Part shown: in pieces, positions 18,159 to 26,600 of the stretch | How the letters are laid out: the number at the start of each line of letters is the position of its first letter | How positions within the stretch are numbered: position 1 is the stretch's first letter | Source: Nesterenkonia cremea | GTDB lineage: Bacteria > Actinomycetota > Actinomycetes > Actinomycetales > Micrococcaceae | DNA: 64,000 nt | Direction: 5' to 3' | Assembly: GCF_014642675.1 (NCBI RefSeq) | Contig: NZ_BMIS01000002.1 | Coordinates: forward strand, 186,001 to 250,000 | Position numbers and translations under genes: made by a program | The notes under the pieces: generated by a model | Database searches by the model: none | What the model saw: the letters and a program-made list of their open reading frames with translations, nothing else | What the model was told of the DNA's origin: nothing

Positions 18159-19448
18159 TCAACGGTCAGCCACCGGATCGGGAGGGCGCAGATATCCGTG
18201 GGACTTCATCCGATGATGTCTTCGGCAGAGAGCCTGAAGATTCGTCCCGGAGGTCGGCCCCTCCGGCCAGGGGATCCGATGATCCAGATCGCAGTGCTCC
18301 GCCGGAACCGAGCAGCCCTCGGCGCGGCAGGTCCGATCTCGGAACGCCACCGCATCACGCAGCCGCCGCGGAGCGAAGCGGCCCTGGTATCTGATCTGCA
18401 GGATCTCGTCCTCAGCGATCGATGCTCTGCGCGTCACTGCTTCATACCAGCGGTGCTGTGATCCTGGTGTGGAGGCCAGCTCCCGCACAGCTTGGGCGGG
18501 GGCGGCCCACGTACCGTCGGCGCTGACGGCGGGGTCATCACTCTCGCCGGTCAGAGTCGCCTCCGGCACCATGATCGCCAGGGAGGCCTCCACGGGGGCG
18601 CCGCCCACCCGGCCGTCCAGCAGCCATGCGGCCAAGAGGTCAGCCTCGCGCTGACCGAGCGTCCGCGGGTCGTGAGGCTGCAGGTCGGGGTCGGTGACGT
18701 CGGGGCCGGTCGGATCGGAGCCCGCGCTGGTCAGACCAGGGGAATGGGCCGGCGTCTCCGCAGCTTCGGGCTCCCGCGGCTGCGGCCAGTCCAGGCCCCG
18801 CGCGGCGGCACGGAGGCGCTTCTCGATGGCGGCGGCCTGCACAGTGGGCAACAGCGCCTGCAGCAGGCTCACGCCGTTCTCCAGGTGTTGAAGGTGGACG
18901 TGACGGTGTTGCTGCGCATGCTCACAGCTGCGGGCGAACTCTTCTGGTCCCAGTCGTGCCACATAGCGGTTCAGCCACCGCCTGAGCTGTACCGCGGTGC
19001 TCTCCGGTGCCTTCTTCGCCGCGGCGGCGTCCAGGGCCTCCACATGATCAGCGGACTCCAAACCCACCGCCGCATCAGCCACCAGTCGTAGCCTCTGCTG
19101 ATCGACTGCGCCCTCACCGAAGGCCCTCCACATCTGCGGCAGCTCGCGGCGGGCGAAACGCGCGGAGCTCAGCAGCACCGCCACTGTCCGTTCGCTCATC
19201 CGCAGGTCCAGGGCCAGCTGATGGACCGGAACCTTCCGGGCCTCCCGACGGGCATGCAGCGGCAACTCGGCGATCCTCTCCTGCGCCTCCAGCGCGTCCT
19301 GATGCTCCAGCATGGCCAGCAGCTGCGCCGCCTCCGCCTGACGGGCCAGAACCTGGAACTGCCGGGCCGCGGTCAGCGGATCGGGTGCAGGCGCGCCGGG
19401 CTCAGGCATCCTGTCCCGCACCCTCTGCCGCACCTCATCACGTTCCAT
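18159..19448 (-). CDS. DUF222 / HNH endonuclease domain protein
   Basis: A 429-residue protein of the actinobacterial '13E12 repeat' type, with an N-terminal helical DUF222 region (about 30-330) and a C-terminal HNH nuclease fold. The HNH core reads FRDRTCRAEGCSVPAEHCDLDH followed by N...LCRRHHRMK, giving the two metal-binding Cys sites and catalytic His. Many actinobacteria carry several copies. They are thought to be mobile or selfish nucleases, but their role is not established. The TAGGCT box at 19455-19460 lies 6 bases upstream of the ATG, so it probably has its own leaderless transcript. Confidence 0.85.
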   Translation of the reverse strand: MERDEVRQRVRDRMPEPGAPAPDPLTAARQFQVLARQAEAAQLLAMLEHQDALEAQERIAELPLHARREARKVPVHQLALDLRMSERTVAVLLSSARFARRELPQMWRAFGEGAVDQQRLRLVADAAVGLESADHVEALDAAAAKKAPESTAVQLRRWLNRYVARLGPEEFARSCEHAQQHRHVHLQHLENGVSLLQALLPTVQAAAIEKRLRAAARGLDWPQPREPEAAETPAHSPGLTSAGSDPTGPDVTDPDLQPHDPRTLGQREADLLAAWLLDGRVGGAPVEASLAIMVPEATLTGESDDPAVSADGTWAAPAQAVRELASTPGSQHRWYEAVTRRASIAEDEILQIRYQGRFAPRRLRDAVAFRDRTCRAEGCSVPAEHCDLDHRIPWPEGPTSGTNLQALCRRHHRMKSHGYLRPPDPVADR

Positions 19449-19454
19449 GACTGA

Positions 19455-19460
19455 AGCCTA
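19455..19460 (-). promoter_or_regulatory. -10 box of leaderless DUF222/HNH gene
   Basis: TAGGCT on the minus strand ends 6 bases before the ATG at 19448. A TTGACA at 19484-19489 on the plus strand may serve thiL in the opposite direction. Confidence 0.5.
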
Positions 19461-19524
19461 AGCGGAGGGGGTGACATGAATCGTTGACAGCGCTCTGAGC
19501 TGGGACGTGACACCATAAGGAGCT

Positions 19525-20667
19525 ATGGAGAGGTCCCCACGCACTGTTGCCCAGGCGGGCGAGGACGCCGTCCTCACAGCCATCCTGGAGGTCATCACCC
19601 CGCATAACGACGCCGTCGCCGAGCAGCACGGCCAGGCGCTCGCCGTGGGACCCGGCAATGACGACGCCGCCGTCCTCGCCTTCACCGCCCGGCCCTCATC
19701 CGGCAACACCCAACCCACCGCGGAGGTCGTCCTCACCACGGACACCATGAGCGAGGGCCAGGACTTTCGCCGCCAGTGGTGGCTGGGCCCGGGCAGCACC
19801 TCAGTGGCCCACGAGCCTGCCGAAGAATGGCCTATGGATGTGGGCACCAAGGCGGCTGCCCAGAACCTCTCCGACATCAGTGCCATGGGTGCCGTCCCCA
19901 CCGCGCTTCTGGTCAGCCTGACCCTGCCCGCCGACATCCCGGTGGACTGGGTGGGGGGCTTCTTCCGCGGCATGGTCCGCGCCTGCCGCGCCGAAGGCGC
20001 CGAACGCTGTGTCATCGCCGGGGGAGACCTCGGCAGCGGAGACACCATCTCCGTGACCCTCACCGCCCTGGGCCAGGCAGAGGGAACCCCGGTGCTGCGC
20101 CGCAGCGGCGCTCAGCCCGGAGACATCCTCGCCGTGGCCGGACCGTTGGGACGCGCCGCCGCAGGCTTCGAGCTCCTCGAGCACAGCTCCGCCCCCGGGC
20201 ACAGCACAGTCCGAAGCGCCGAGCAGGAGCAGCTCTGGGAGCGCCATTCAGAGCTGATCCGGGACTGCCGGGCCGCCCAGCAGCGGCCCGATCCGCCGCT
20301 CACCGCAGGCCCGGTGGCCGCCTCCCAGGGCGCGACCGCAGCCATGGACATCTCCGACGGTCTGATCCGCGACGCCGGTCGCCTCGCCTCCGCAGCAGGC
20401 GTCAGCCTGCGCCTCGACGACGCCGTCCTGGAGGCCGAGGCCGCTCAGCTGGAGCCCATCGCGGCCCTGCTGGGCAGAGATGCACAGGCCGCCCGCGGCT
20501 GGGTCTTGGCCGGGGGAGAGGAATACGCGCTGCTGGCCACCTTCGCCGCCGGCGTCGGGCTCCCTGAGGGTTTCCGGCGCATCGGAGAGGTGCTGGAACA
20601 CAGAGACGGCGTGCCCCGTGTGATCACAGAGCACGCCGTCTCAGCGGGTGGCTGGAGCTCCTTGTAG
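19525..20667 (+). CDS. thiL: Thiamine-monophosphate kinase
   Basis: Phosphorylates thiamine monophosphate to thiamine diphosphate, the cofactor used by IlvB. The 380-residue protein belongs to the PurM/ThiL ATP-binding fold: GPGNDDAAVL near the N-terminus binds metal and ATP, VVLTTDTMSEGQDF and DVGTKAAAQNLSDISAMGAVP form the dimer-interface nucleotide site, GGDLGSG follows, and MDISDGL and GGEEYALLAT close the substrate site. AAGGAG 3 bases before the ATG gives a strong ribosome site. A consensus TTGACA lies 35 bases upstream of the start. A 7-bp hairpin overlaps its stop, facing the convergent UDP-glucose dehydrogenase gene. Confidence 0.93.
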   Translation: MERSPRTVAQAGEDAVLTAILEVITPHNDAVAEQHGQALAVGPGNDDAAVLAFTARPSSGNTQPTAEVVLTTDTMSEGQDFRRQWWLGPGSTSVAHEPAEEWPMDVGTKAAAQNLSDISAMGAVPTALLVSLTLPADIPVDWVGGFFRGMVRACRAEGAERCVIAGGDLGSGDTISVTLTALGQAEGTPVLRRSGAQPGDILAVAGPLGRAAAGFELLEHSSAPGHSTVRSAEQEQLWERHSELIRDCRAAQQRPDPPLTAGPVAASQGATAAMDISDGLIRDAGRLASAAGVSLRLDDAVLEAEAAQLEPIAALLGRDAQAARGWVLAGGEEYALLATFAAGVGLPEGFRRIGEVLEHRDGVPRVITEHAVSAGGWSSL

Positions 20668-20673
20668 AGCTCC
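20654..20673. terminator. Hairpin between convergent thiL and UDP-glucose dehydrogenase genes
   Basis: GGAGCTC at 20654-20660 and GAGCTCC at 20667-20673 pair perfectly around a 6-base loop. The stem spans the thiL stop codon. It may act on both strands. Confidence 0.45.
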
Positions 20674-20680
20674 CTGCCGA

Positions 20681-22015
20681 TCAGAGGCCGTCGTAGAACC
20701 GTCCCAGCTGGGCGAAGGTCCATCCGGCCTTCTCCCAGTCGGCGGCGGGCAGGACGTTGCGGGCGTCGACGAAGCGCTTCTGCGCCACCAGACCGTCCAG
20801 ACCCGCCGGGGTGAGCTCCTTGAACTCGTTCCACTCTGTGGTCAGCACCACCAGGTCGGCGTCCTTGGCGGCGTCGGCCAGCGACTCCACGTACTCCAGG
20901 CGCGGGAAGCGTTTGGCCGCGTTGGCGTTGCCTTCGGGATCATAGACCGAGACCTCTGCACCGGCGGTGTAGAGGCGGTTGGCCACATCCAGGCCGGGGG
21001 AGTCGCGCACATCGTCGGAGAGCGGCTTGAAGGTCACGCCCAGCACGGCGATCCGCTTGCCGGCGAGCTCGTCCAGGATGTTCTCGGAGAGGGTGACCAC
21101 GCGCTCGCGGCGGCGCAGGTTGATCTTGTCCATCTCATCGAGGAACGTCATCGTGTGGTCAAGGCCCAGCTCGCTGACGCGGGTCTGCAGCGCCCGGATG
21201 TCCTTGGGCAGGCAGCCGCCGCCGAAGCCGACGCCGGCGTTGAGGAACTTGCGGCCGATGCGGGTGTCGAAGCCGATCGCGTCGGCCAGCGTGGTGATGT
21301 TGCCGCCGACGGCCTCGGTGACCTCGGAGAAGGCGTTGATGAAGCTGATCTTGGTGGCCAGGAAGGCATTGGCTGCGACCTTCACCAGCTCAGCGGTCTC
21401 GAAGTCGGTGCTGATCCAGGGGGTCTCGCGCTCCAGCGCCTCGGCGTAGACCTCGCGCAGCACGGCTTCGTCGGCGTCGGAGTCGGTGCCCACCACCAGA
21501 CGGTCGGGGGTCAGCGTGTCCTTCACCGCGAAGCCCTCGCGCAGGAACTCTGGGTTCCAGGACAGGGAGACGTTCACTGCGTCCCGGGACTTCTCCTCGA
21601 CCAGTCCGGCCAGGCGGCGGGCGGTGCCCACCGGGACCGTGGACTTGCCGACGATCAGCGAGTCCTTGGTGATGCCCTCGGCCAGGCCGACGGTCGCGGC
21701 GTCGACGTAGGTCAGGTCTGCCCCGGTGCCCCCGGGTTGCTGCGGGGTGCCCACTGCCACGAAGTGGACATCCGCCCAGGCGCCGACTGTGGAGTAGTCG
21801 GGGTCGGTGATGAACCGCAGCTTGCCGGAGTCGACATGCTTGCGGATCAGCTCGGGCAGGCCGGGCTCGTGGAAGGGCAGCTCACCGCGGGAGAGCGAGT
21901 CGATCTTCTCCGGATCGACGTCCACGCCGATCACATCGAAGCCGAGCTCCGCCATGCAGGCGGCATGGGTGGCGCCCAGATAACCGGTACCTATAACACT
22001 GATGTTCAAAGTCAC
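20681..22015 (-). CDS. UDP-glucose 6-dehydrogenase
   Basis: Oxidises UDP-glucose twice with NAD+ to UDP-glucuronate, a precursor for surface polysaccharides. The 444-residue protein begins with a Rossmann domain (ISVIGTGYLGATHAACMAE), carries the substrate-site lysine in AANAFLATKISFINAFSE and the catalytic cysteine near residue 263 in GVGFGGGCLPKD, and ends with a second nucleotide domain starting AVLGVTFKPLSDD. A GTG at 22015 is chosen as start because TAGGAT lies exactly 7 bases upstream; the ATG at 22024 overlaps that box. It connects functionally with galU at 36804, whose product supplies UDP-glucose. Confidence 0.93.
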   Translation of the reverse strand: MTLNISVIGTGYLGATHAACMAELGFDVIGVDVDPEKIDSLSRGELPFHEPGLPELIRKHVDSGKLRFITDPDYSTVGAWADVHFVAVGTPQQPGGTGADLTYVDAATVGLAEGITKDSLIVGKSTVPVGTARRLAGLVEEKSRDAVNVSLSWNPEFLREGFAVKDTLTPDRLVVGTDSDADEAVLREVYAEALERETPWISTDFETAELVKVAANAFLATKISFINAFSEVTEAVGGNITTLADAIGFDTRIGRKFLNAGVGFGGGCLPKDIRALQTRVSELGLDHTMTFLDEMDKINLRRRERVVTLSENILDELAGKRIAVLGVTFKPLSDDVRDSPGLDVANRLYTAGAEVSVYDPEGNANAAKRFPRLEYVESLADAAKDADLVVLTTEWNEFKELTPAGLDGLVAQKRFVDARNVLPAADWEKAGWTFAQLGRFYDGL

Positions 22016-22022
22016 GGGCCCC

Positions 22023-22028
22023 ATCCTA
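22023..22028 (-). promoter_or_regulatory. -10 box of leaderless UDP-glucose dehydrogenase gene
   Basis: TAGGAT on the minus strand ends 7 bases before the GTG at 22015. It overlaps the alternative ATG, which argues against that ATG. Confidence 0.6.
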
Positions 22029-22063
22029 AGCGCTCAACGCGGAGAGTACGGTGAGAACACGGA

Positions 22064-22882
22064 TCAGGGGCGGCGCCCCGGGTCTGGGAGGCTCTGTTCT
22101 GCGGCCTCCGGATTCTTCCGCACCAGCTCGGTGAGCTGATGGGCGGCCTGGACGACGACGGCGGCGTGCATCCGTCCCGGTTGGCGCGAGAGACGCTCGA
22201 TGGGCCCGGAGATGGACACGGCTGCGATCACACGGCCGGAGGGCCCGCGCACCGGTGCTGAGACCGAGGCGACGCCGGCTTCGCGCTCGCCCAGGGACTC
22301 GCCCCATCCGCGACGCCGGACGCCGGCCAGCACCGTGGGGGTGAAGCGGGCGCCCTGCAGGCCCTCCACCAGGCGCTCGTGGTCCTCCCAGGCCAGCAGG
22401 ACCTGGGCGGCCGAGCCGGCCTTCATAGAGAGTTGGGTGCCCACCGGGATGGAGTCGCGCAGGCCGATGGGCCGCTCGGCGGAGGCCACGCAGACGCGCG
22501 AGTCGCCCTGGCGGCGGTAGAGCTGAGAAGACTCTCCGGTGGCGTCGCGCAGCTTCAGCAGGATGGGGCCCGCCGCGGAGACCAGACGGTCATCGCCGGC
22601 TGCCGAGGCCAGCTCGGCCAGTCGGGAGCCGATCACATAGCGTCCGCGGACATCCCGGCTCAGGAAACGGTGGTGGACCAGGGCGCTGGCCAGGCGGTGC
22701 ACAGTGGGCCGGGCCAGGCCGGTGCACTCCACCAACTGGGCCAGTGAGGCCGGTCCCGCCTCGAGAGCGTCGAGGATCATCACTGACTTGTCGATGACCC
22801 CGATTCCCGAGGGTGAGTTCAGGGGTCGCGGCGGATCCGCCGGAAGCGAGGGAGGCTGCGAGGCTGAAGGCTGGCTGGGCAT
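22064..22882 (-). CDS. ndgR: IclR-family regulator of leucine biosynthesis (NdgR/LtbR-like)
   Basis: A 272-residue IclR-type transcription factor. The N-terminal winged helix-turn-helix (about 25-90) includes ASLAQLVECTGLARPTVHRLASALVHH. The C-terminal GAF-like effector domain contains LRDATGESSQLYRRQGDSRV and the GSAAQVLLAW stretch. In Streptomyces (NdgR) and Corynebacterium (LtbR) the orthologous gene lies divergent from leuCD and represses it, and the same arrangement is seen here. The ATG at 22882 has TAGGAT exactly 7 bases upstream, which rules out the longer in-frame extension to 23032. The gene symbol is by synteny and similarity. Confidence 0.88.
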   Translation of the reverse strand: MPSQPSASQPPSLPADPPRPLNSPSGIGVIDKSVMILDALEAGPASLAQLVECTGLARPTVHRLASALVHHRFLSRDVRGRYVIGSRLAELASAAGDDRLVSAAGPILLKLRDATGESSQLYRRQGDSRVCVASAERPIGLRDSIPVGTQLSMKAGSAAQVLLAWEDHERLVEGLQGARFTPTVLAGVRRRGWGESLGEREAGVASVSAPVRGPSGRVIAAVSISGPIERLSRQPGRMHAAVVVQAAHQLTELVRKNPEAAEQSLPDPGRRP

Positions 22883-22889
22883 GGTTCCC

Positions 22890-22895
22890 ATCCTA
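22890..22895 (-). promoter_or_regulatory. -10 box of the leaderless IclR regulator gene
   Basis: TAGGAT on the minus strand ends 7 bases before the ATG at 22882. Confidence 0.6.
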
Positions 22896-22914
22896 CTGCG
22901 AACCGACTGAGTGA

Positions 22915-22929
22915 TCTCAAATAGTGAGA
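22915..22929. promoter_or_regulatory. Candidate IclR-family operator between ndgR and leuC
   Basis: TCTCA (22915-22919), a 5-base spacer AATAG and TGAGA (22925-22929) form a perfect inverted repeat. It is centred 27-32 bases upstream of the regulator's -10 box and in the leuC promoter region. This is a suitable position for autorepression and leuCD control. Binding is inferred. Confidence 0.5.
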
Positions 22930-23055
22930 ACCCCCTCCCAGGGTATGGAACCCCCGTCATAACGGTGTTTCTCTGGTGATACCGCCAATTCGCCGCCGCA
23001 GCCCGCCACCTCCTGGGCTGAGGCCGGGACAAGGGCTCATACGGAAGGGAACCCG

Positions 23056-24504
23056 ATGACCGCGGAGAAGCCGCTCACTCTGGCAGAGAAGGTCTGGCGC
23101 GATCACGTCGTCGCGCCGGGCGAGGAGAAGGACGGGCAGCGTTCTCCTGACCTGCTCTACATCGATCTGCACCTGGTCCACGAGGTGACCAGCCCGCAGG
23201 CCTTCGAGGGGCTGCGCCTGGCAGGCCGCCCCGTGCGCCGCCCGGATCTCACCATCGCCACGGAGGACCACAACACTCCCACACTCGAGATCAACAAGCC
23301 CATCGCGGATCCGGTCTCCAAGAAGCAGGTGGACACGCTGCGCGCCAACGCCGAGGAGTTCGGCGTGCGCATCCACTCCCTGGGCGATGACGACCAGGGC
23401 ATCGTCCACGTGGTCGGCCCGCAGCTGGGCCTGACCCAGCCCGGGATGACCGTGGTCTGCGGAGACTCCCACACCTCCACCCACGGTGCCTTCGGCGCGC
23501 TGGCCATGGGCATCGGCACCTCCGAGGTGGAGCATGTGCTGGCCACCCAGACCCTGCCGCTCAAGCCTTTCAAGACCATGGCGATCACCGTGGACGGCAC
23601 GCTGAAGCCCGGTGTCAGCTCCAAGGACATCATCCTGGCGGTCATCGCGAAGATCGGCACCGGCGGCGGCCAGGGCTACGTCCTGGAGTACCGCGGCGAG
23701 GCCATCCGGCAGCTCTCCATGGAGGCTCGGATGACCATCTGCAACATGTCCATCGAGGCGGGCGCCCGCGCCGGCATGATCGCCCCGGACGAGACCACCT
23801 TCGAGTTCGTGAAGGGCCGGCCCCACGCCCCGCAGGGTGAGGACTGGGACGCCGCCGTGGAGTACTGGAAGTCCCTGGGCACCGATGAGGGGGCGGAGTT
23901 CGACGTCGAGGTCATCCTCGACGCCGATGAGCTCGAGCCCTTCGTCACCTGGGGCACCAACCCCGGTCAGGGCGTCAGCCTCAACGACGCCGTCCCCGCG
24001 CCCGGCGACTTCACCGATGAGGTGGACCGCGACTCCGCCGAGCGCGCCCTGACCTACATGGATCTGGAACCGGGCACCCCCATGAAGGACATCCGGGTGG
24101 ACACCGTCTTCCTGGGCTCCTGCACCAACTCCCGTATGGAGGATCTGCGGGCCGCCGCGGACATCATCAGGGGACGGGACAAGGACCCGGACATCCGCAT
24201 GATCGTGGTCCCGGGCTCCCAACGGGTCCGCCTGCAGGCCGAGGCCGAGGGGTTGGACCAGGTGTTCAAGGACTTCGGCGCCGAATGGCGCTTCGCCGGC
24301 TGCTCCATGTGCCTGGGCATGAATCCGGACCAGCTGGCTCCGGGGGAGCGCTGCGCCTCCACCTCCAACCGCAACTTCGAAGGACGGCAGGGCAAGGGAG
24401 GCCGCACCCATCTGGTCTCCCCGGTGGTGGCCGCCGCCACCGCCATCCGGGGCACGCTCTCTGCGCCCTCGGACATCCTGAACCCTGCCCCCGTGCCTGC
24501 CTGA
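23056..24504 (+). CDS. leuC: 3-isopropylmalate dehydratase, large subunit
   Basis: Isomerises 2-isopropylmalate to 3-isopropylmalate together with LeuD. The 482-residue protein is an aconitase-superfamily catalytic subunit. The three [4Fe-4S] cysteines are visible in [13 protein letters not shown] and [12 protein letters not shown]. The upstream motifs [24 protein letters not shown] and [12 protein letters not shown] bind substrate. AAGGGA lies just before the ATG. It is preceded by about 160 bases of leader that hold a candidate operator and a small CAGCCC/GGGCTG hairpin (22999-23020), and it is followed by leuD after 10 bases. Confidence 0.96.
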   Translation: MTAEKPLTLAEKVWRDHVVAPGEEKDGQRSPDLLYIDLHLVHEVTSPQAFEGLRLAGRPVRRPDLTIATEDHNTPTLEINKPIADPVSKKQVDTLRANAEEFGVRIHSLGDDDQGIVHVVGPQLGLTQPGMTVVCGDSHTSTHGAFGALAMGIGTSEVEHVLATQTLPLKPFKTMAITVDGTLKPGVSSKDIILAVIAKIGTGGGQGYVLEYRGEAIRQLSMEARMTICNMSIEAGARAGMIAPDETTFEFVKGRPHAPQGEDWDAAVEYWKSLGTDEGAEFDVEVILDADELEPFVTWGTNPGQGVSLNDAVPAPGDFTDEVDRDSAERALTYMDLEPGTPMKDIRVDTVFLGSCTNSRMEDLRAAADIIRGRDKDPDIRMIVVPGSQRVRLQAEAEGLDQVFKDFGAEWRFAGCSMCLGMNPDQLAPGERCASTSNRNFEGRQGKGGRTHLVSPVVAAATAIRGTLSAPSDILNPAPVPA

Positions 24505-24514
24505 GGAGCCCGCC

Positions 24515-25114
24515 ATGGAACCCATCACCACCCATACCGGCGTCGGCGTCCCGCTGCGCCAGTCCAATGTGGACACCGACCAGATCATCCCGGCCGTCTA
24601 CCTGAAGCGGATCACCAAGACCGGTTTCGACGACGCCCTGTTCTCCTCTTGGAGGAAGAACCCGGACTTCGTGCTCAACCAGCCGGAGTACCAGCACGGC
24701 ACCGTGCTGGTGGCCGGCCCCGACTTCGGCACCGGTTCCTCCCGTGAGCATGCCGTCTGGGCGCTGAAGGACTACGGCTTCAGAGCGGTCATCGCCTCGC
24801 GCTTCGCCGACATCTTCTACGGCAACTCGGCCAAGCAGGGGCTGCTCACCGCCAAGGTGGCCCAGACCGACGTCGAGCTGATCTGGAAGGAGCTGGAGAA
24901 CACTCCGGGCGCTGAGGTCACCGTGGACCTGGAGAGCCGGACGGTGCGCTGCGGCTCGGTGGACACCACCTTCGAGATCGACAACTACACGCGCTGGCGC
25001 CTCATGGAGGGGCTGGATGATATCTCGCTCACGCTGAAGGAGGAGTCCTCCATCCGCGAATTCGAGGCCTCGCGGCTCCCGTTCAAGCCCAAGACCCTGC
25101 CTGCGCGCATCTGA
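24515..25114 (+). CDS. leuD: 3-isopropylmalate dehydratase, small subunit
   Basis: The swivel-domain partner of LeuC. The 199-residue protein has [18 protein letters not shown] and the conserved [16 protein letters not shown] motif that contacts the substrate, plus [22 protein letters not shown] precedes the ATG by 6 bases. It forms a two-gene operon with leuC, likely repressed by the adjacent IclR regulator. No clear terminator is seen before murA. Confidence 0.96.
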   Translation: MEPITTHTGVGVPLRQSNVDTDQIIPAVYLKRITKTGFDDALFSSWRKNPDFVLNQPEYQHGTVLVAGPDFGTGSSREHAVWALKDYGFRAVIASRFADIFYGNSAKQGLLTAKVAQTDVELIWKELENTPGAEVTVDLESRTVRCGSVDTTFEIDNYTRWRLMEGLDDISLTLKEESSIREFEASRLPFKPKTLPARI

Positions 25115-25227
25115 GCCTTGACCGAATCGTTGCCTTCGCAGGCGGCGGAATTGGACAGTCTGCGGAGAAACGTTGGTTACAGTGGCATGGCGAGAATCCG
25201 GATCTATGAAGGGACCATCGAGTCGAT

Positions 25228-26550
25228 ATGGCCAAACTGCTCACCATCCAGGGTGGAAAGCCGCTCCAGGGCAGCGTCCGCGTCCGCGGCGCCAAGAACC
25301 TGGTCCCCAAAGCGATGGTCGCCTCGCTGCTGGGCAATGAGCCCTCGCAGCTGCGCAACGTTCCGGAGATCAAGGACGTCGAGATCGTCCGGAACCTGCT
25401 GCAGATCCACGGTGTGAAGGTCGACGCCGGCCCGGAGAACGGCGACCTCACGCTCGATCCGCGCCAGATGCGCAACGCTGAGCACTCGGAGATCGACGCC
25501 CACGCCGGCGACTCCCGCATCCCGATCCTCTTCTGCGGCCCGCTGATGCATAAGCAGGGCGAGGCCTTCATCCCTGACCTGGGCGGTTGCCGCATCGGCG
25601 ATCGCCCGATCAACTACCACCTCGAGGTGCTGCGCAACTTCGGCGCTGTGGTGGACAAACAGGCGACCGGCATCCATATCACCGCGCCCAAGGGTCTCAA
25701 AGGCGCCAAGCTGGATCTTCCCTACCCCTCGGTGGGCACCACGGAGCAGGTGTTGCTGACCGCGGTGCTGGCCGAGGGCATCACGGAGCTGAAGAACGCC
25801 GCCGTGGAACCCGAGATCCACGATCTGATCGCACTCCTTCAGCAGATGGGTGCGATCATCTCGGTCAACACCGACCGCACCATCCGCATCGAAGGTGTGG
25901 ACAAGCTCTCCGGCTATAAGCACCGCGCCATCCCGGACCGCAACGAGTCGGCCTCCTGGGCCTCTGCGGCCCTGGTCACCCGCGGCGACATCTACGTGGA
26001 AGGGGCGGCTCAGCGCGATCTGACCGCCTTCCTGAACACCTACCGCAAGATCGGCGGCGAGTTCGAGGTCGACGACGACGGCATCCGCTTCTGGCACGGG
26101 GGCGGACAGCTCCAGCCGCTGGTGCTGGAGACCGATGTGCACCCCGGTTTCATGACCGACTGGCAGCAGCCCATGGTCGTGGCGCTGACCCAGGCCCACG
26201 GCGTCTCCATCGTCCACGAGACCGTCTACGAGAACCGCTTCGGCTTCACCGATGCGCTCAAGCGCATGGGTGCCTCCATCCAGCTGCACCGGGAGTGCCT
26301 GGGCTCGAACCCCTGCCGGTTCGGCCAGCGGAACTTCCTGCACTCAGCAGTCATCTCCGGGCCCTCGGAGCTCAAGGGCACCACCATCGACATTCCGGAT
26401 CTGCGCGGCGGGTTCTCGCATCTGATCGCTGCTCTGGCCGCCAACGGCACCTCCGAGGTGACCGGCATCGAGATCATCAACCGCGGCTACGAGCACTTCA
26501 TCGACAAGATCAGCGGCCTCGGCGCCGACATCGAGCTGACCACGCGCTGA
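25228..26550 (+). CDS. murA: UDP-N-acetylglucosamine 1-carboxyvinyltransferase
   Basis: First committed step of peptidoglycan synthesis: transfer of enolpyruvate to UDP-GlcNAc, target of fosfomycin. The 440-residue protein is an EPSP-synthase fold with KNLVPKAMVASLL near the N-terminus. The active-site loop reads GGCRIGDRPIN, with the nucleophilic Cys at residue 121; that residue is Asp in naturally fosfomycin-resistant actinobacteria such as mycobacteria. Later motifs are SVGTTEQVLLTAVLA and DLRGGFSHLIAALAA. AAGGGA lies about 15 bases upstream of the ATG. The 113-base gap after leuD includes a possible -10 TACAGT. Confidence 0.93.
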   Translation: MAKLLTIQGGKPLQGSVRVRGAKNLVPKAMVASLLGNEPSQLRNVPEIKDVEIVRNLLQIHGVKVDAGPENGDLTLDPRQMRNAEHSEIDAHAGDSRIPILFCGPLMHKQGEAFIPDLGGCRIGDRPINYHLEVLRNFGAVVDKQATGIHITAPKGLKGAKLDLPYPSVGTTEQVLLTAVLAEGITELKNAAVEPEIHDLIALLQQMGAIISVNTDRTIRIEGVDKLSGYKHRAIPDRNESASWASAALVTRGDIYVEGAAQRDLTAFLNTYRKIGGEFEVDDDGIRFWHGGGQLQPLVLETDVHPGFMTDWQQPMVVALTQAHGVSIVHETVYENRFGFTDALKRMGASIQLHRECLGSNPCRFGQRNFLHSAVISGPSELKGTTIDIPDLRGGFSHLIAALAANGTSEVTGIEIINRGYEHFIDKISGLGADIELTTR

Positions 26551-26566
26551 GCCCTCCGGGCTGCGC
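26544..26566 (+). terminator. Hairpin after murA
   Basis: GCGC plus AGCCC pairs with GGGCT plus GCGC around a TCC loop, with a 2-base bulge. It spans the murA stop codon and precedes the plsC promoter. No T tract. Confidence 0.4.
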
Positions 26567-26587
26567 CGCACATCCTGCCTCCTCAGA

Positions 26588-26593
26588 TAGGCT
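26588..26593 (+). promoter_or_regulatory. -10 box of leaderless plsC
   Basis: TAGGCT ends 7 bases before the GTG at 26601. Confidence 0.6.
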
Positions 26594-26600
26594 GTCTGCC

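Noticed and set aside
17206..18216. 336-residue plus-strand frame
   Set aside because: It lies opposite the YjbR-like and methyltransferase genes, both with clear motifs, and it has no family resemblance.
19461..19524. TPP riboswitch before thiL
   Set aside because: The 64-base gap has no THI-box sequences such as CTGAGA or ACCTGATC, and a normal ribosome site lies at the start codon.
22883..23032. 50-residue N-terminal extension of the IclR regulator
   Set aside because: The extension would cross its own -10 box and the divergent operator region. IclR homologues begin near the chosen ATG.
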